NCBI GenBank assembly: GCA_903826205.1 | Contig: CAIKDP010000385.1 | Location: 24,531-88,530, forward strand | Direction of reading: 5' to 3' | DNA length: 64,000 nt | DNA from: Akkermansiaceae bacterium | GTDB taxonomy: Bacteria; Verrucomicrobiota; Verrucomicrobiia; Verrucomicrobiales; Akkermansiaceae | Shown here: positions 35,870 through 44,492 of the stretch, in pieces | Layout: each line of letters starts with the position of its first letter | Position numbering within the stretch: position 1 is the stretch's first letter | Translations under genes and position numbers: made by a program | The notes under the pieces: generated by a model | Seen by the model: the letters and a program-made list of their open reading frames with translations, nothing else | What the model was told of the DNA's origin: nothing | Databases searched by the model: none

Positions 35870-36682
35870 TCAGCCGTATTGTTTGGCGAGCAGGGCGGCC
35901 ACGGCGGGATCGAGTTGTTCGCGGCGGCGGACTTGATCGAACGCGGCTAACAGATCAGGGGCGCGCACGCGGTCTTTTTCCTGGCCCTCGTATTGGCGCA
36001 CCACCCGGCCCTTGTGCATCATGATGATGCGCTCGGGCAGTTGCACGGCCTGTTGCATCGAGTGGGTTACCATCAGGGCGGTGAGTTTTTCCTGGCGGAT
36101 GAGGGTGAGGGTGAGTTCGGCCACCTGCGCGGCGCTTTTGGGGTCGAGGGCGGCCGTGTGTTCGTCTAGCAGCAGCAGGCGGGGGCGCCGCCACGTGGCC
36201 ATGAGCAGGGTGAGGGCCTGGCGCTGGCCACCGGAGAGCGTGCCGATCGGGTTGTCGAGGCGGTTTTCCAAGCCCAGATTCAAGGTGCGGACGCGCTCGG
36301 CGATTTCGGCCCGGGCCGTGCGGTGCAATGCCAAACCGAATCCGCGCCGGCAGCCACGGCGCATCGCCAGCGCGATGTTTTCAGCAATGGTCATATCGGC
36401 GGCGGTGCCCGCGAAGGGGTTTTGGAACACCCGGCCGATCAGTCCGGCGCGCCGGTATTCCGGCCAGGTGGTGATTTCCCTCCCATCAATGTGGATGCCA
36501 CCCTGGTCGAGTTCAAAGGCTCCGGCCACCGCATTGAGGAGGGTGCTCTTGCCCGAACCATTGGTGCCTATAATGGCGGCGAAGGTCCCCTCTGGAATGA
36601 GCAAGTCGATCCCGCACAACGCCTGGACCTCGTTGGGGGTGTCGGGGAAAAACGTTTTGCGGATTTGGCGGAGGTCAAGCAT
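35870..36682 (-). CDS. ABC transporter ATP-binding protein (Trp-type uptake system)
   Basis: A 270-residue ABC ATPase. Walker A GTNGSGKSTLL (about residue 40), Q-loop FQNPFAG, signature LSGGQRQALTLLMA, Walker B LLLLDEHTAALDP and the switch His in MVTHSMQQA are all intact. It pairs with the preceding permease, which its ATG overlaps by eight bases (36675-36682), and with the tandem ABC_sub_bind protein. Known relatives (TrpX-type systems) import tryptophan or other aromatic compounds; the substrate here is not known. It is the last of six minus-strand genes that also include SpoIIE and STAS proteins. Confidence 0.95.
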   Translation of the reverse strand: MLDLRQIRKTFFPDTPNEVQALCGIDLLIPEGTFAAIIGTNGSGKSTLLNAVAGAFELDQGGIHIDGREITTWPEYRRAGLIGRVFQNPFAGTAADMTIAENIALAMRRGCRRGFGLALHRTARAEIAERVRTLNLGLENRLDNPIGTLSGGQRQALTLLMATWRRPRLLLLDEHTAALDPKSAAQVAELTLTLIRQEKLTALMVTHSMQQAVQLPERIIMMHKGRVVRQYEGQEKDRVRAPDLLAAFDQVRRREQLDPAVAALLAKQYG

Positions 36683-37616
36683 GGTGCTGCCGTTTGAAGA
36701 ATCGATGCATGGCGGATTTCACGCTGTCTGGAAGCACCAGCGCCGCAAACACGAAGAGGGCGGTGACCATTTTCAGGTCGTTGGGGTTGAGGCCCCAGCG
36801 TAACGCAATGGCCACTAACAGGCGAAACAGGATCGTGCCCATGATGGCCCCGCACAACGCCAGCCCGGGCGTGGTCCGCCCGGCCAGCGCCTCGCCGATG
36901 ATGATGCTTGCCAAGCCCCAGACCATCATGCCGATGCCCATCTGCACATCGGCAAACCCTTGGTATTGCGCCAGCAAGGCCCCGGACATGCCCACCAGGC
37001 CATTGGCGCTCGCCAGGCCAAAGACCACCATGGTGCGGTGATTGACGCCTTGGGCACGCACCATCTGCGGGTTGTCACCGGTCGCCCGCAGGGCCGTGCC
37101 GATATGTGTTAGGAGAAACCAGCGGATCACCAGGGCGACGGCCACCGTGACTAACAAAACCGTGACCAGCATCGCCGCGTCCTGGACGGGCACCTGCCAG
37201 CCGCATACCCCCAGGGTATCGCTGTTAGATGAACAACGGGTGATGAGCCGGGCCATCGGCGAGGCCAGGGTTTCAACGTCGAGCAAGGGCACGTTGCTGC
37301 GCCCCATGACCCTCAGGTTGACCGAGTAGAGTGCGGTCATCACGAGGATGCCGGCCAGCAGTTCCTGGATCTTGAAGCGGGTGTGGAGGATGCCGGTCAC
37401 CAATCCGGCGGCGGCCCCGGCGAGGGTGGCGACAAGGGTGGCCGTCCACGGTGACCAGCCCTTGACCAGCAGGATGGCCACCACCGATGCACCCAGGGTG
37501 ATGGATCCGTCCACGGTGATGTCGCAATAACGCAGGACCCGGAAACTGATCCAGACGCCCATCGAAAGGAGGGAGAGAATCAGCCCGATGGTAAGTGCTC
37601 CAATAACGAGGGTCAT
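36675..37616 (-). CDS. ABC transporter permease (Trp-type uptake system)
   Basis: A 313-residue inner-membrane permease of the BPD-transporter-2 type, with about eight to ten hydrophobic segments and the pattern VDGSITLGASVVAILLV and SMGAPGLVTGILHT-like loops typical of TrpY-class permeases; also GLASANGLVGMSGALLAQYQGFADVQMG, the usual coupling-helix region. Start taken at ATG 37616 (MTLVIGALTIGLIL), overlapping the upstream STAS gene by ATGA; the frame is open to 37655. It forms the channel for the ligand delivered by the membrane-anchored binding protein two genes upstream. Confidence 0.94.
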   Translation of the reverse strand: MTLVIGALTIGLILSLLSMGVWISFRVLRYCDITVDGSITLGASVVAILLVKGWSPWTATLVATLAGAAAGLVTGILHTRFKIQELLAGILVMTALYSVNLRVMGRSNVPLLDVETLASPMARLITRCSSNSDTLGVCGWQVPVQDAAMLVTVLLVTVAVALVIRWFLLTHIGTALRATGDNPQMVRAQGVNHRTMVVFGLASANGLVGMSGALLAQYQGFADVQMGIGMMVWGLASIIIGEALAGRTTPGLALCGAIMGTILFRLLVAIALRWGLNPNDLKMVTALFVFAALVLPDSVKSAMHRFFKRQHHA

Positions 37617-38872
37617 GTGATGATTTCCAGTGCAGGGTGGACCGGGGCGCACCAACAGGCACCCCGGATGAAAGAACTCTCACCCAGACCGACGAGGGGC
37701 CGGTCGTCTTCAATGAGATGCAGCAACCCGAGCGGCGTGTTGTCCTCAAACACCGCCGCCACCGACGTCTCCAAATCCACGACGCCCTGCGGCAAGGGCC
37801 GGAATGGAAACACCACCGCATGGGCGTGGGCCAGCAGCCCGGGCCGCGCCGGTACCGGCGTCAGATGCGCGGCTAACGGATGGGCGGAGTCGCGGCAGAG
37901 AAACGCCACTAACAGCGCTTGCGACTGCGGGTGGACCCGCTCGCCGCAAAATGACAACCACTCGCGCAACTCTGGAAATTGTCCCGGCTGGTCGGATTCC
38001 TTGATCCATCCGGGCGAGCGGGCCAGGGCGGCGCCGACAAGTCCCTCCACCTCCACCAGGCAGACCATGGCGGCCGCATCGGCCCGGGTCGTCTGCAGCA
38101 CCTGCTCATACAAATCGGATAGATTGACGCAATCCCCCTTGGCCGCAGGGCTGAAACGCAACAGGTGTGAAAAGTCCCCCTCGCCAACCAGCGCCTGAAT
38201 GACATGGAGGCGCGGCAGGAAGCGCTCGTTCTGCTCGAGATAATCGGGCCGGTCCGCGCCATCACTTGGCAGCCAGGCCACGGACCCGGCGGCCGCCACA
38301 AAGTCGCCCAAGCGGCCGCGGATATCTGAGTCATCCCGCCCGGCGGCACCGATACCGAGGCCGAAGCGCGGACGGGGCAGGGGGATTTCAATGCAGTGGT
38401 TATCTAACAACGGCTGCCATGGCCGCCAACCGGCATGGGCGGTGACGGTGATTTTTGCCGAAGCCGCCAGGACGTGCGGCTCGAAGCGCGTGCCTGCGGC
38501 GGCAGCGACTGCTGCCTCGTTGGCCACGGGCGTGCCACCGGCAGCGGGCTGCGCCTCGACGGCAGGAGGGATCTCATCTAACAGCAAAACCTCCAGGCCG
38601 GACATCCGCAGGGTTTCCTGCACGAACGGGGCCGCCGGGCCAATGCCGAAGGTCCCGCTGACGGCCTCCAGCTCGCGGCGGATTTTGAGCAAGGTGCGGA
38701 TCCCTGCCGAACTGAGATACTCGAGACATGATGCATCCAGGCGCACTTGGTCGTGGCCTTCCCGCACGAGGTCCCGGACCGTGCCTAACAGGAGATCGGC
38801 CCACGCGGCATCCAGGCGGCCGTTCACCTCGACGACCATGACGGCACCTTGGCTGCGCGATTCGATTTTCAT
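37613..38872 (-). CDS. STAS-domain protein fused to an unrecognised ~300-residue domain
   Basis: A 419-residue cytoplasmic protein. Residues 1-100 are a STAS (anti-anti-sigma) domain: MKIESRSQGAVMVVEVNGRL, DQVRLDASCLEYLSSAGIRTLLKI, with the conserved Ser (YLSSAG) that is phosphorylated by RsbW-type kinases. A Pro/Ala linker leads to about 300 residues I cannot place (FGLGIGAAGRDDSDIRGRLG, VVFPFRPLPQGVVDLETSVA, NTPLGLLHLIEDDRPLVGLG). It is embedded between the binding protein and permease genes, with ATGA overlaps on both sides, so it is probably a fixed component of the transporter/partner-switch unit, perhaps its output. The GGL/DDR patterns do not match a PP2C active site. Confidence 0.85.
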   Translation of the reverse strand: MKIESRSQGAVMVVEVNGRLDAAWADLLLGTVRDLVREGHDQVRLDASCLEYLSSAGIRTLLKIRRELEAVSGTFGIGPAAPFVQETLRMSGLEVLLLDEIPPAVEAQPAAGGTPVANEAAVAAAAGTRFEPHVLAASAKITVTAHAGWRPWQPLLDNHCIEIPLPRPRFGLGIGAAGRDDSDIRGRLGDFVAAAGSVAWLPSDGADRPDYLEQNERFLPRLHVIQALVGEGDFSHLLRFSPAAKGDCVNLSDLYEQVLQTTRADAAAMVCLVEVEGLVGAALARSPGWIKESDQPGQFPELREWLSFCGERVHPQSQALLVAFLCRDSAHPLAAHLTPVPARPGLLAHAHAVVFPFRPLPQGVVDLETSVAAVFEDNTPLGLLHLIEDDRPLVGLGESSFIRGACWCAPVHPALEIIT

Positions 38873-40833
38873 GGTTTGGAAGCGGTCATGACCTTGGCTT
38901 TGGCGGCATTTTCCGGTGCCAGAACGATGCCGTATTGGCGCAGCAAGTCCGGGTTGATGGCGAGCGTCTCGCTGCGCGTGTTAGAGAATGGAATGTCTTT
39001 GGGCGGGGCGCCGCGCAGCACGCGCAGTGCCACGCTTGCCGCCTCGACGCCGGATTCATAATAGTCGCGCGCCAGTGCCAGCGTCGCGCCGTCCGCCATT
39101 TCAGCGGTATCAAAACAAAACACCGGCAGTTTCACATCCCGTGCGCGCCGGGCAATTTGCGAAAACCCCGGGCGCGTGGCGTTGTCGGCGATCTGGCCCA
39201 CCACCTGGATCGGTGAGCGCAGCAAGGCGATCATGCCCTCGGACGTCTCTGCGCTGGAATTGACGGGCACGGCAATGAGTCCGAGACCTTCCTTGTTGAG
39301 GGCCTCGGCGAACCATTCCCGATAGAGTTCGCTGTTGATTTCAGACGGGGTGAACAAGGTGCCGACGGCTTGCACCCCGGGAACGGATTGTTTGATCAGG
39401 CGGGCCATGGCCTCAAACGGCGAACGCGTCGTGATGCCCGTCACATTCGGCAAGTGCTCGGTTTCCGTGGTGCCCGCTCCCGCGCGCACCGCATCACCGA
39501 CACTGGCAAACACGATGGGCAAATGCCCGAGTTGGCGCAGGGCCGCCTGCAAGGCCGGCGTGGATATCGCAAACACCAGGTCGGGTTCCTCCGCCCGGAT
39601 GCTCGTCATGATGCTGGTGAGGGTGGTCATATCGCCTTGCGCGTTGAGGCTGCGCAGGGTGAAATCGCGCCCCTCCTGCAAGTCCTGTTTTTTCAAACCA
39701 TCGAGGATGCCACGCAAGGTGTCCGCTGAAAACTGGGCATCGTTGTAGCGGATCACCCGGATTTTCCACGGGTGGGCGGCAGCCGGCAAATCCGCCACCG
39801 GGCTGGCGGCGGCGCGGGCTTGGGCGAGCACCTCATCGGGGAGGGTCCAGGTGCCGAGGTCCTTGGCCACCCGTTCGTTGACGGCCAGCACCTCGGGAAC
39901 CAGGTTGGCCACGCCAAAGCTGTTAGGTTCCGCGCCCTTGAGAATCTTGCCGGCCATCTCGCCCACGGCGATGCCAACCTGCGTGTAGGACGCGCCCACC
40001 CCGAAGAGGGCCCCACGCGCGGCATCACTCGGGTCGTTGGTGAACACCGGCACCTTCGCCCCACGCGCCGCGGAAACAATCGCTCCCATCGAGGCAATCG
40101 CCACAATATCGCCACCCACCCAGATGGCCTCCGCATCGCGGGCCAACACCGAGCGCACCGCCTCAGGAACCTCCGAGGTGCTGCCGGCATTGGTTTCTAT
40201 CAAATCGATGCCCAGCTCCTTGCAGATGGCCCGGGCCTTTTTGAGGCAGGCCTCGGAGTTGCTTTCGCCGGGGTTCCAGACCACGCCGATCCGGCGCAGT
40301 GCCGGATGGATCTGCCGCGCAAGGCGAATCGCCCGCTCCACGGGTTGAAAGGTGCCCACCCCAACCAGATGCGGCGGATGCTGGCCAAGCCCGGGACCGC
40401 TAATGCCCACCCCGGCTCCGTAGGGATCGGTCACCGCGCCGAACAAGTGCACCACCCGCCCTTGCGCATTCGCCTTGGCCACCGCCTGCAAGGCGAGCGT
40501 GCTGGCTGTTAGAACCAGCCGGTATTGCCCGTCGGCCAGGTCGCGGGCCATCACGTTGCCTGTGGTATTGTCGCCAGACGCATTCAAAAACCGGATGTCG
40601 GCACTGCGCCCGTGTTCGAAGCCCTGCAAGCGCAAGCCTTCCACCATGCCCTGCACCGTGTGGTCTAACAAGTCAGTCGAGCTCCATTGCAGCACCGCCA
40701 GGCGGGGCAATGTGCGGGTGGCAGGGCGGTGGGTGCCACCTTGCCGACGATCCAGATCCGAGTATAACAACAACGCCGATGCCGCAGCGATGAGCAACAG
40801 GCCCAGCCAAATCCCTCTCAATGTTTTCAGCAT
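38869..40833 (-). CDS. membrane-anchored tandem ABC_sub_bind solute-binding protein
   Basis: A 654-residue protein with an uncleaved or signal-anchor N-terminus (LRGIWLGLLLIAAASALLLY) and two consecutive ABC_sub_bind (TrpX-like) domains, at about residues 45-335 and 350-640. Domain 1 shows RRIGVVWNPGESNSEACLKKA and VPVFTNDPSDAARGALFGVG; domain 2 shows VQAVGTLFTPSEINSELYREW and LPVFCFDTAEMADGATLALA. Family members normally have one domain, so the tandem form is unusual and could bind two ligands or give a graded response. Overlaps: seven bases with the SpoIIE gene upstream and ATGA with the STAS fusion downstream. Confidence 0.92.
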   Translation of the reverse strand: MLKTLRGIWLGLLLIAAASALLLYSDLDRRQGGTHRPATRTLPRLAVLQWSSTDLLDHTVQGMVEGLRLQGFEHGRSADIRFLNASGDNTTGNVMARDLADGQYRLVLTASTLALQAVAKANAQGRVVHLFGAVTDPYGAGVGISGPGLGQHPPHLVGVGTFQPVERAIRLARQIHPALRRIGVVWNPGESNSEACLKKARAICKELGIDLIETNAGSTSEVPEAVRSVLARDAEAIWVGGDIVAIASMGAIVSAARGAKVPVFTNDPSDAARGALFGVGASYTQVGIAVGEMAGKILKGAEPNSFGVANLVPEVLAVNERVAKDLGTWTLPDEVLAQARAAASPVADLPAAAHPWKIRVIRYNDAQFSADTLRGILDGLKKQDLQEGRDFTLRSLNAQGDMTTLTSIMTSIRAEEPDLVFAISTPALQAALRQLGHLPIVFASVGDAVRAGAGTTETEHLPNVTGITTRSPFEAMARLIKQSVPGVQAVGTLFTPSEINSELYREWFAEALNKEGLGLIAVPVNSSAETSEGMIALLRSPIQVVGQIADNATRPGFSQIARRARDVKLPVFCFDTAEMADGATLALARDYYESGVEAASVALRVLRGAPPKDIPFSNTRSETLAINPDLLRQYGIVLAPENAAKAKVMTASKP

Positions 40834-43244
40834 GGCGCGGGCTCTCCCTGTCCTTGTGGTGGCGATTGGATGGCCTTTGCCAGAGTGACGATGTTGTGTC
40901 CGTCATCGCGACGGTAGGTGAAGCGGTCCATTGTCTTGCGAATGAAATGGATGCCCAAGCCGCCGATCGGGCGCTCCGCCACCGGCAACGAGGTGTCCGG
41001 CGCGGCGTGGGCGGTGGGATCGAACGGCCGGCCATCATCCCCGATGACAACCCGCACTTCAGCCGCGTCGCGCCAGAGTTGCAGCTCGATCCGGTGCTCT
41101 AGAGTGTCCGTATAGCCGTATTGAATCACATTGACCACCCACTCTTCGAGGGCCAGATTGAGGTTGCTGATCACCACCGGCGGCAACTCCAGGATGCTGC
41201 CCTGTTCCTCGATCCAGGCAACCAAGAGGGGGAATTCCTCCAGGCTGTTGCGCAGGTTGAGGACGGCATCAGGCGGACAGCTCACATCTTCCACCGGTGC
41301 CTCAAGGGCACCCATCGTGGCGCGCCAGCGGACCACCAACGCCGTGATGTCATCGGATTGCGCCGCGCCGGCGGCGTGCGCGTGCAACGCCAGGGCCATG
41401 TTCTCTAACAATGGCTTGGCGTCCAGGTGCCCCTCGCACCGCACGAACTCCAGCAGACCGTCGTCGCCGAACATCTCGAATGTGGGGCTCATGGCCTCCG
41501 TGACCCCGTCGGTATAGAGCACCAACAGATCCCCGGGGTTCAGGCGGCGGCTGTGATTCTGATAGGCCGCTCCCAGGCAGGCCCCCAACGCCGGACTCGG
41601 GCGCTCGTCGAGGGCCTCGATACGGCCGTCCTGGCGGACCAGCAGCGGCGGGTTGTGGCCGGCGTTGGCGTAGATGAAATCCCCGGTCTTGAGGTTGAGG
41701 ATCCCGCAGAACATCGTGATGAACATGCATGTCTCATTGTCCTCGGCGAGTTCATGATTGACGTGTGCCAAGGCGCGGCCCGGAGTGCGCACGGTCTGCA
41801 CCGTGGATTTCATCAGGGTCTTGCCGACGGCCATCAGCAACGATGCCGGAATGCCCTTGCCTGAAACATCGCCGATGGCAATGTAGAGATGCTCGTCATC
41901 CAGCAGTGCGAAATCGTAAAGATCCCCGCCAACCTCCTGCGCCGGGATCAACATCGCGTGGAGATCGATGTCCGGACGGTTAGGTAGCGGGGGAAACAAC
42001 TTGGGCACGATGCTCATCTGGATTTCGCGCGCGGCGGACAACTCGCCGGCCATCCGTTCCTTGACCGCCGTTGTTTCTGTCAGATCCGCAATGTAGTGGC
42101 GCAAATCCCGGCGCATCTGCTCAAACGCCGCGGTCAGCTGCGCCACTTCATCGTGGCTCTTCACCTGCGGCAATGCCGCGTCGAAATCGCCGGTGGCCAG
42201 CCGTTCGGTGGCATTGGCCAGCAGTTGCAGCGGTCGCGTGATCGACCAGGCGATGCCCAGCGCGGGGATCAACAATAACACCAGACTGCCCACCGCAACC
42301 AACATGCTGATGCGGTTCAAGCGCACCAGCGGGGCCAGCACCTGCGCCTCAGGTTGGAAAATGCCCAACGCCCAGCCGGTGCAGGGGATGGTGAGATAAT
42401 TCATGTGGGCCACGTTCAGCGTGTCGCCAAACGGACGGCGGTAACTCATGTGGCCGGATTGGCCGCTCAACATCCGTTTTCCCAACTCATGGAGTGAGCG
42501 GCGCACCTCCGGGTCCGCCTGCGAATCCGCCAGGCTGTACATGCTTTGCTTCATCTCAATCTCGGAATGGTCGGGATGGGCGATAAAGGTGCCACGCGTT
42601 GAAAGCAACACGGCCATGCTTCCCTTGCCCAAATCCAGACTGGCTAACAAACCACGGATGCCGGCCAATGAAAGGTCACAAGTCACCACCGCCGCCACCT
42701 TGCCGCCACGCATGACCGGCACCGAGTAGGTCACCATCGTGACCTTTGCCTGTTCGTCGTAGTAAGGCTCGATCCACACCGGTTGGTTGAGCTTGCACGG
42801 CGCGGTAAACCACTCGCTGCGGTAGTCCTCGTCCGGGGCGGGCCGGTCCAGCACGGAGAGGCCGGCCCCGTCGCGCCAGCCGTAAAGAATCTGAAAGTCA
42901 CTGCCTGCTGCCATCGCTGGATTGAGGGCCACAGCCATCCCGAACATCTCGGGGTTGGCCTCCAGCGTGCGATGGATCAAGTCGGCGCTGCCCGCCCGCC
43001 GCAACTCCTGTTCGCCTAGGGTCAACCCGGTTTGCCGCACCGTCGCCTCCGCCCGCCCGAGCGTGGCTTCGATCTGGAAGGCGACCGACTGCGCCAGCGC
43101 GCCGCCTTCCCGCACCGCCTGGACTATCAACCGCTCGCGCTGCGCAAGGTAGCTGTAACCCAGCACCAGCAGCAGCACCAGCCCTGCCCCTAGCAGAATC
43201 AGGGCGACCATGCGTCGGGCCAGGGATGAGTGAACGGGTCTCAC
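40827..43244 (-). CDS. SpoIIE-type PP2C phosphatase with Cache sensor, HAMP and HATPase domains
   Basis: An 805-residue transmembrane signalling protein. Order: TM1 (MVALILLGAGLVLLLVLGYS), periplasmic double-Cache sensor (about 40-310), TM2 (LVAVGSLVLLLIPALGIAWS), HAMP (ITRPLQLLANATERLATGDF), SpoIIE phosphatase (about 405-640: GGDLYDF, GDVSGKGIPASLL, NAGHNPPLL, LYTDGVTEAM, QSDDITALV, with the metal-binding Asp residues present), then an RsbW-like HATPase (about 670-795: LNLALEEWVVNVIQYGY, IGDDGRPFDP, GGLGIHFIRKTMD). One chain therefore carries both phosphatase and kinase-like halves of a partner switch acting on STAS proteins. It is encoded between a STAS protein and a binding protein. Confidence 0.95.
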   Translation of the reverse strand: MRPVHSSLARRMVALILLGAGLVLLLVLGYSYLAQRERLIVQAVREGGALAQSVAFQIEATLGRAEATVRQTGLTLGEQELRRAGSADLIHRTLEANPEMFGMAVALNPAMAAGSDFQILYGWRDGAGLSVLDRPAPDEDYRSEWFTAPCKLNQPVWIEPYYDEQAKVTMVTYSVPVMRGGKVAAVVTCDLSLAGIRGLLASLDLGKGSMAVLLSTRGTFIAHPDHSEIEMKQSMYSLADSQADPEVRRSLHELGKRMLSGQSGHMSYRRPFGDTLNVAHMNYLTIPCTGWALGIFQPEAQVLAPLVRLNRISMLVAVGSLVLLLIPALGIAWSITRPLQLLANATERLATGDFDAALPQVKSHDEVAQLTAAFEQMRRDLRHYIADLTETTAVKERMAGELSAAREIQMSIVPKLFPPLPNRPDIDLHAMLIPAQEVGGDLYDFALLDDEHLYIAIGDVSGKGIPASLLMAVGKTLMKSTVQTVRTPGRALAHVNHELAEDNETCMFITMFCGILNLKTGDFIYANAGHNPPLLVRQDGRIEALDERPSPALGACLGAAYQNHSRRLNPGDLLVLYTDGVTEAMSPTFEMFGDDGLLEFVRCEGHLDAKPLLENMALALHAHAAGAAQSDDITALVVRWRATMGALEAPVEDVSCPPDAVLNLRNSLEEFPLLVAWIEEQGSILELPPVVISNLNLALEEWVVNVIQYGYTDTLEHRIELQLWRDAAEVRVVIGDDGRPFDPTAHAAPDTSLPVAERPIGGLGIHFIRKTMDRFTYRRDDGHNIVTLAKAIQSPPQGQGEPAPC

Positions 43245-43271
43245 GTGCGGACGCAGGGTTGAACCGCGGAA

Positions 43272-43646
43272 TCAGGCGTTCTTTTGGATGGTATCCAGAT
43301 AGGCATCCGCTTCCTCGATGCTGGCAAACAGTGACATGGATGGCAGCACGTTGGCGATTTCAAGCACGGCCTTGATCGAATCCTTGGCATTGGATAGGAG
43401 CAGGCTGCCATTCTGGGCCGCCAGGCGTTTCATCATCTGCATGAGCACGCGCAGCCCCATGCTGCTCATGTAGTCCAAGCCGGCCAGGTCCAGCGTGATC
43501 GCCCGCACCGGCGTGGCGAAAATCACATCCAACAGCGCTGAAAGCTGCTGATGGGTCGTCGTGTCAAGACGACCGTCCAGCTTGACGAGAAAGCAGCCTA
43601 CACGCTGCTCCGAGGATTTGAGTTTCAAAATGTTAGTAGCTGACAC
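43272..43646 (-). CDS. STAS-domain anti-anti-sigma factor-like protein
   Basis: A 124-residue single-domain STAS protein: CFLVKLDGRLDTTTHQQLSALL, ITLDLAGLDYMSSMGLRVLMQM with the phosphorylatable Ser in YMSSMG, and LSNAKDSIKAVLEIANVLPSM. Start set at GTG 43646 (VSATNILKLKSSEQRVG) since no ATG lies near the domain; the frame is open to ATG 43769, but the extra residues are not domain-like, and TTG 43625 is another option. It is the first gene of the six-gene unit, 27 bases before the SpoIIE gene. The expected cycle is phosphorylation by an HATPase kinase and dephosphorylation by the SpoIIE domain. Confidence 0.85.
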   Translation of the reverse strand: MSATNILKLKSSEQRVGCFLVKLDGRLDTTTHQQLSALLDVIFATPVRAITLDLAGLDYMSSMGLRVLMQMMKRLAAQNGSLLLSNAKDSIKAVLEIANVLPSMSLFASIEEADAYLDTIQKNA

Positions 43647-43762
43647 AAGAGGTAACAAGGCATTTCCGCCGGCCCTTGGCAAGGACTTTAATCGTGCAGA
43701 TGCCGCTTTAATCTGTGCGCGGATTGAGGGTTGGTGGATTGTCCGGACGCGGCACCCTTTAT

Positions 43763-43969
43763 CTAACATACATGGCCGCCGCCGGCAACCTTGGGCATCC
43801 CCGGAGTCATGGCAAGCGCGGCATTAGCGCGGTGTGGGCACCGCCTTGTGGGGCAGGGAGATTGCCAGCCCAATGGAAACGATGAATGAGCAGAGCGCGT
43901 GCCAACACGGCCGATCCCTGCGGACGCGGCGAGGATCCAACTCACCATCCAAGCGGCATTGCGGAGCAT
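43763..43969 (-). pseudogene. possible decayed small membrane protein behind the thioredoxin-like gene
   Basis: An ATG overlaps the stop of the thioredoxin-like gene (TAATG at 43971-43967) and opens MLRNAAWMVSWILAASAGIG, a plausible membrane segment resembling the start of a MauE/DoxX-type redox membrane protein. The frame then turns polar, while an overlapping frame ending at 43824 gives a second hydrophobic segment (LCSFIVSIGLAISLPHKA). A single frameshift between them would join the two. This is suggestive only. Confidence 0.25.
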
Positions 43970-44403
43970 TAGTGCTTGGAGGAGCTGGCGTCCTTGACCT
44001 TTTTCTCGAAGGCTTCCACGTCCGCCTTGCTCGCGCCGGTCTTGACTTCGGCCACGATCTTCCCGCAGTCGGCATCGGTGACAATCACCCGCGGGGTCGG
44101 TCCATCCTTGCTGACCACGGCTGGAAGGGCTTTCTCCACCTCCTTGACCGTGCCAATGACCTCAATGACCACGGCGTTCTGTCGCGGGATAACCTTCTTG
44201 GCGGCCGCATTGTTGGCGTTCACCGTGGCGATGCATTTCGGGCAATTCGGGGCCCAGTATCCTTGGTAAAAGACAAAGGCGATCAGCTTGCCGGACTTGG
44301 CGGCCGCTTGCTTGGCGTTCTCGATTTTTTTCTCATTGATGGCGGAAAAAGCACTCCCCATCCCCAACATGGCTATCATGGCGATAAACAATACGGCTTT
44401 CAT
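43969..44403 (-). CDS. exported thioredoxin-fold protein with CPKC motif
   Basis: A 144-residue protein with signal peptide MKAVLFIAMIAMLGMGSAFS and a thioredoxin-like body: LIAFVFYQGYWAPNCPKCIATV contains a CxxC redox pair (CPKC), and GPTPRVIVTDADCGKIVAEVKTG matches the conserved cis-Pro region. The C-terminus is Lys-rich. It probably acts in periplasmic thiol redox or as a reductant for an exported partner; the partner is not clear. It stands between the partner-switch unit and the FAH gene, separated from both by gaps of 90 to 300 bases. Confidence 0.8.
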   Translation of the reverse strand: MKAVLFIAMIAMLGMGSAFSAINEKKIENAKQAAAKSGKLIAFVFYQGYWAPNCPKCIATVNANNAAAKKVIPRQNAVVIEVIGTVKEVEKALPAVVSKDGPTPRVIVTDADCGKIVAEVKTGASKADVEAFEKKVKDASSSKH

Positions 44404-44492
44404 ACACCCAGTGGACTATGTCTCAGCGGCCCGCTTGTCAACGACGTTCAATACTTATTTGTTGTCTGCTGGTCCCGACAGGTTGGTCTCAG

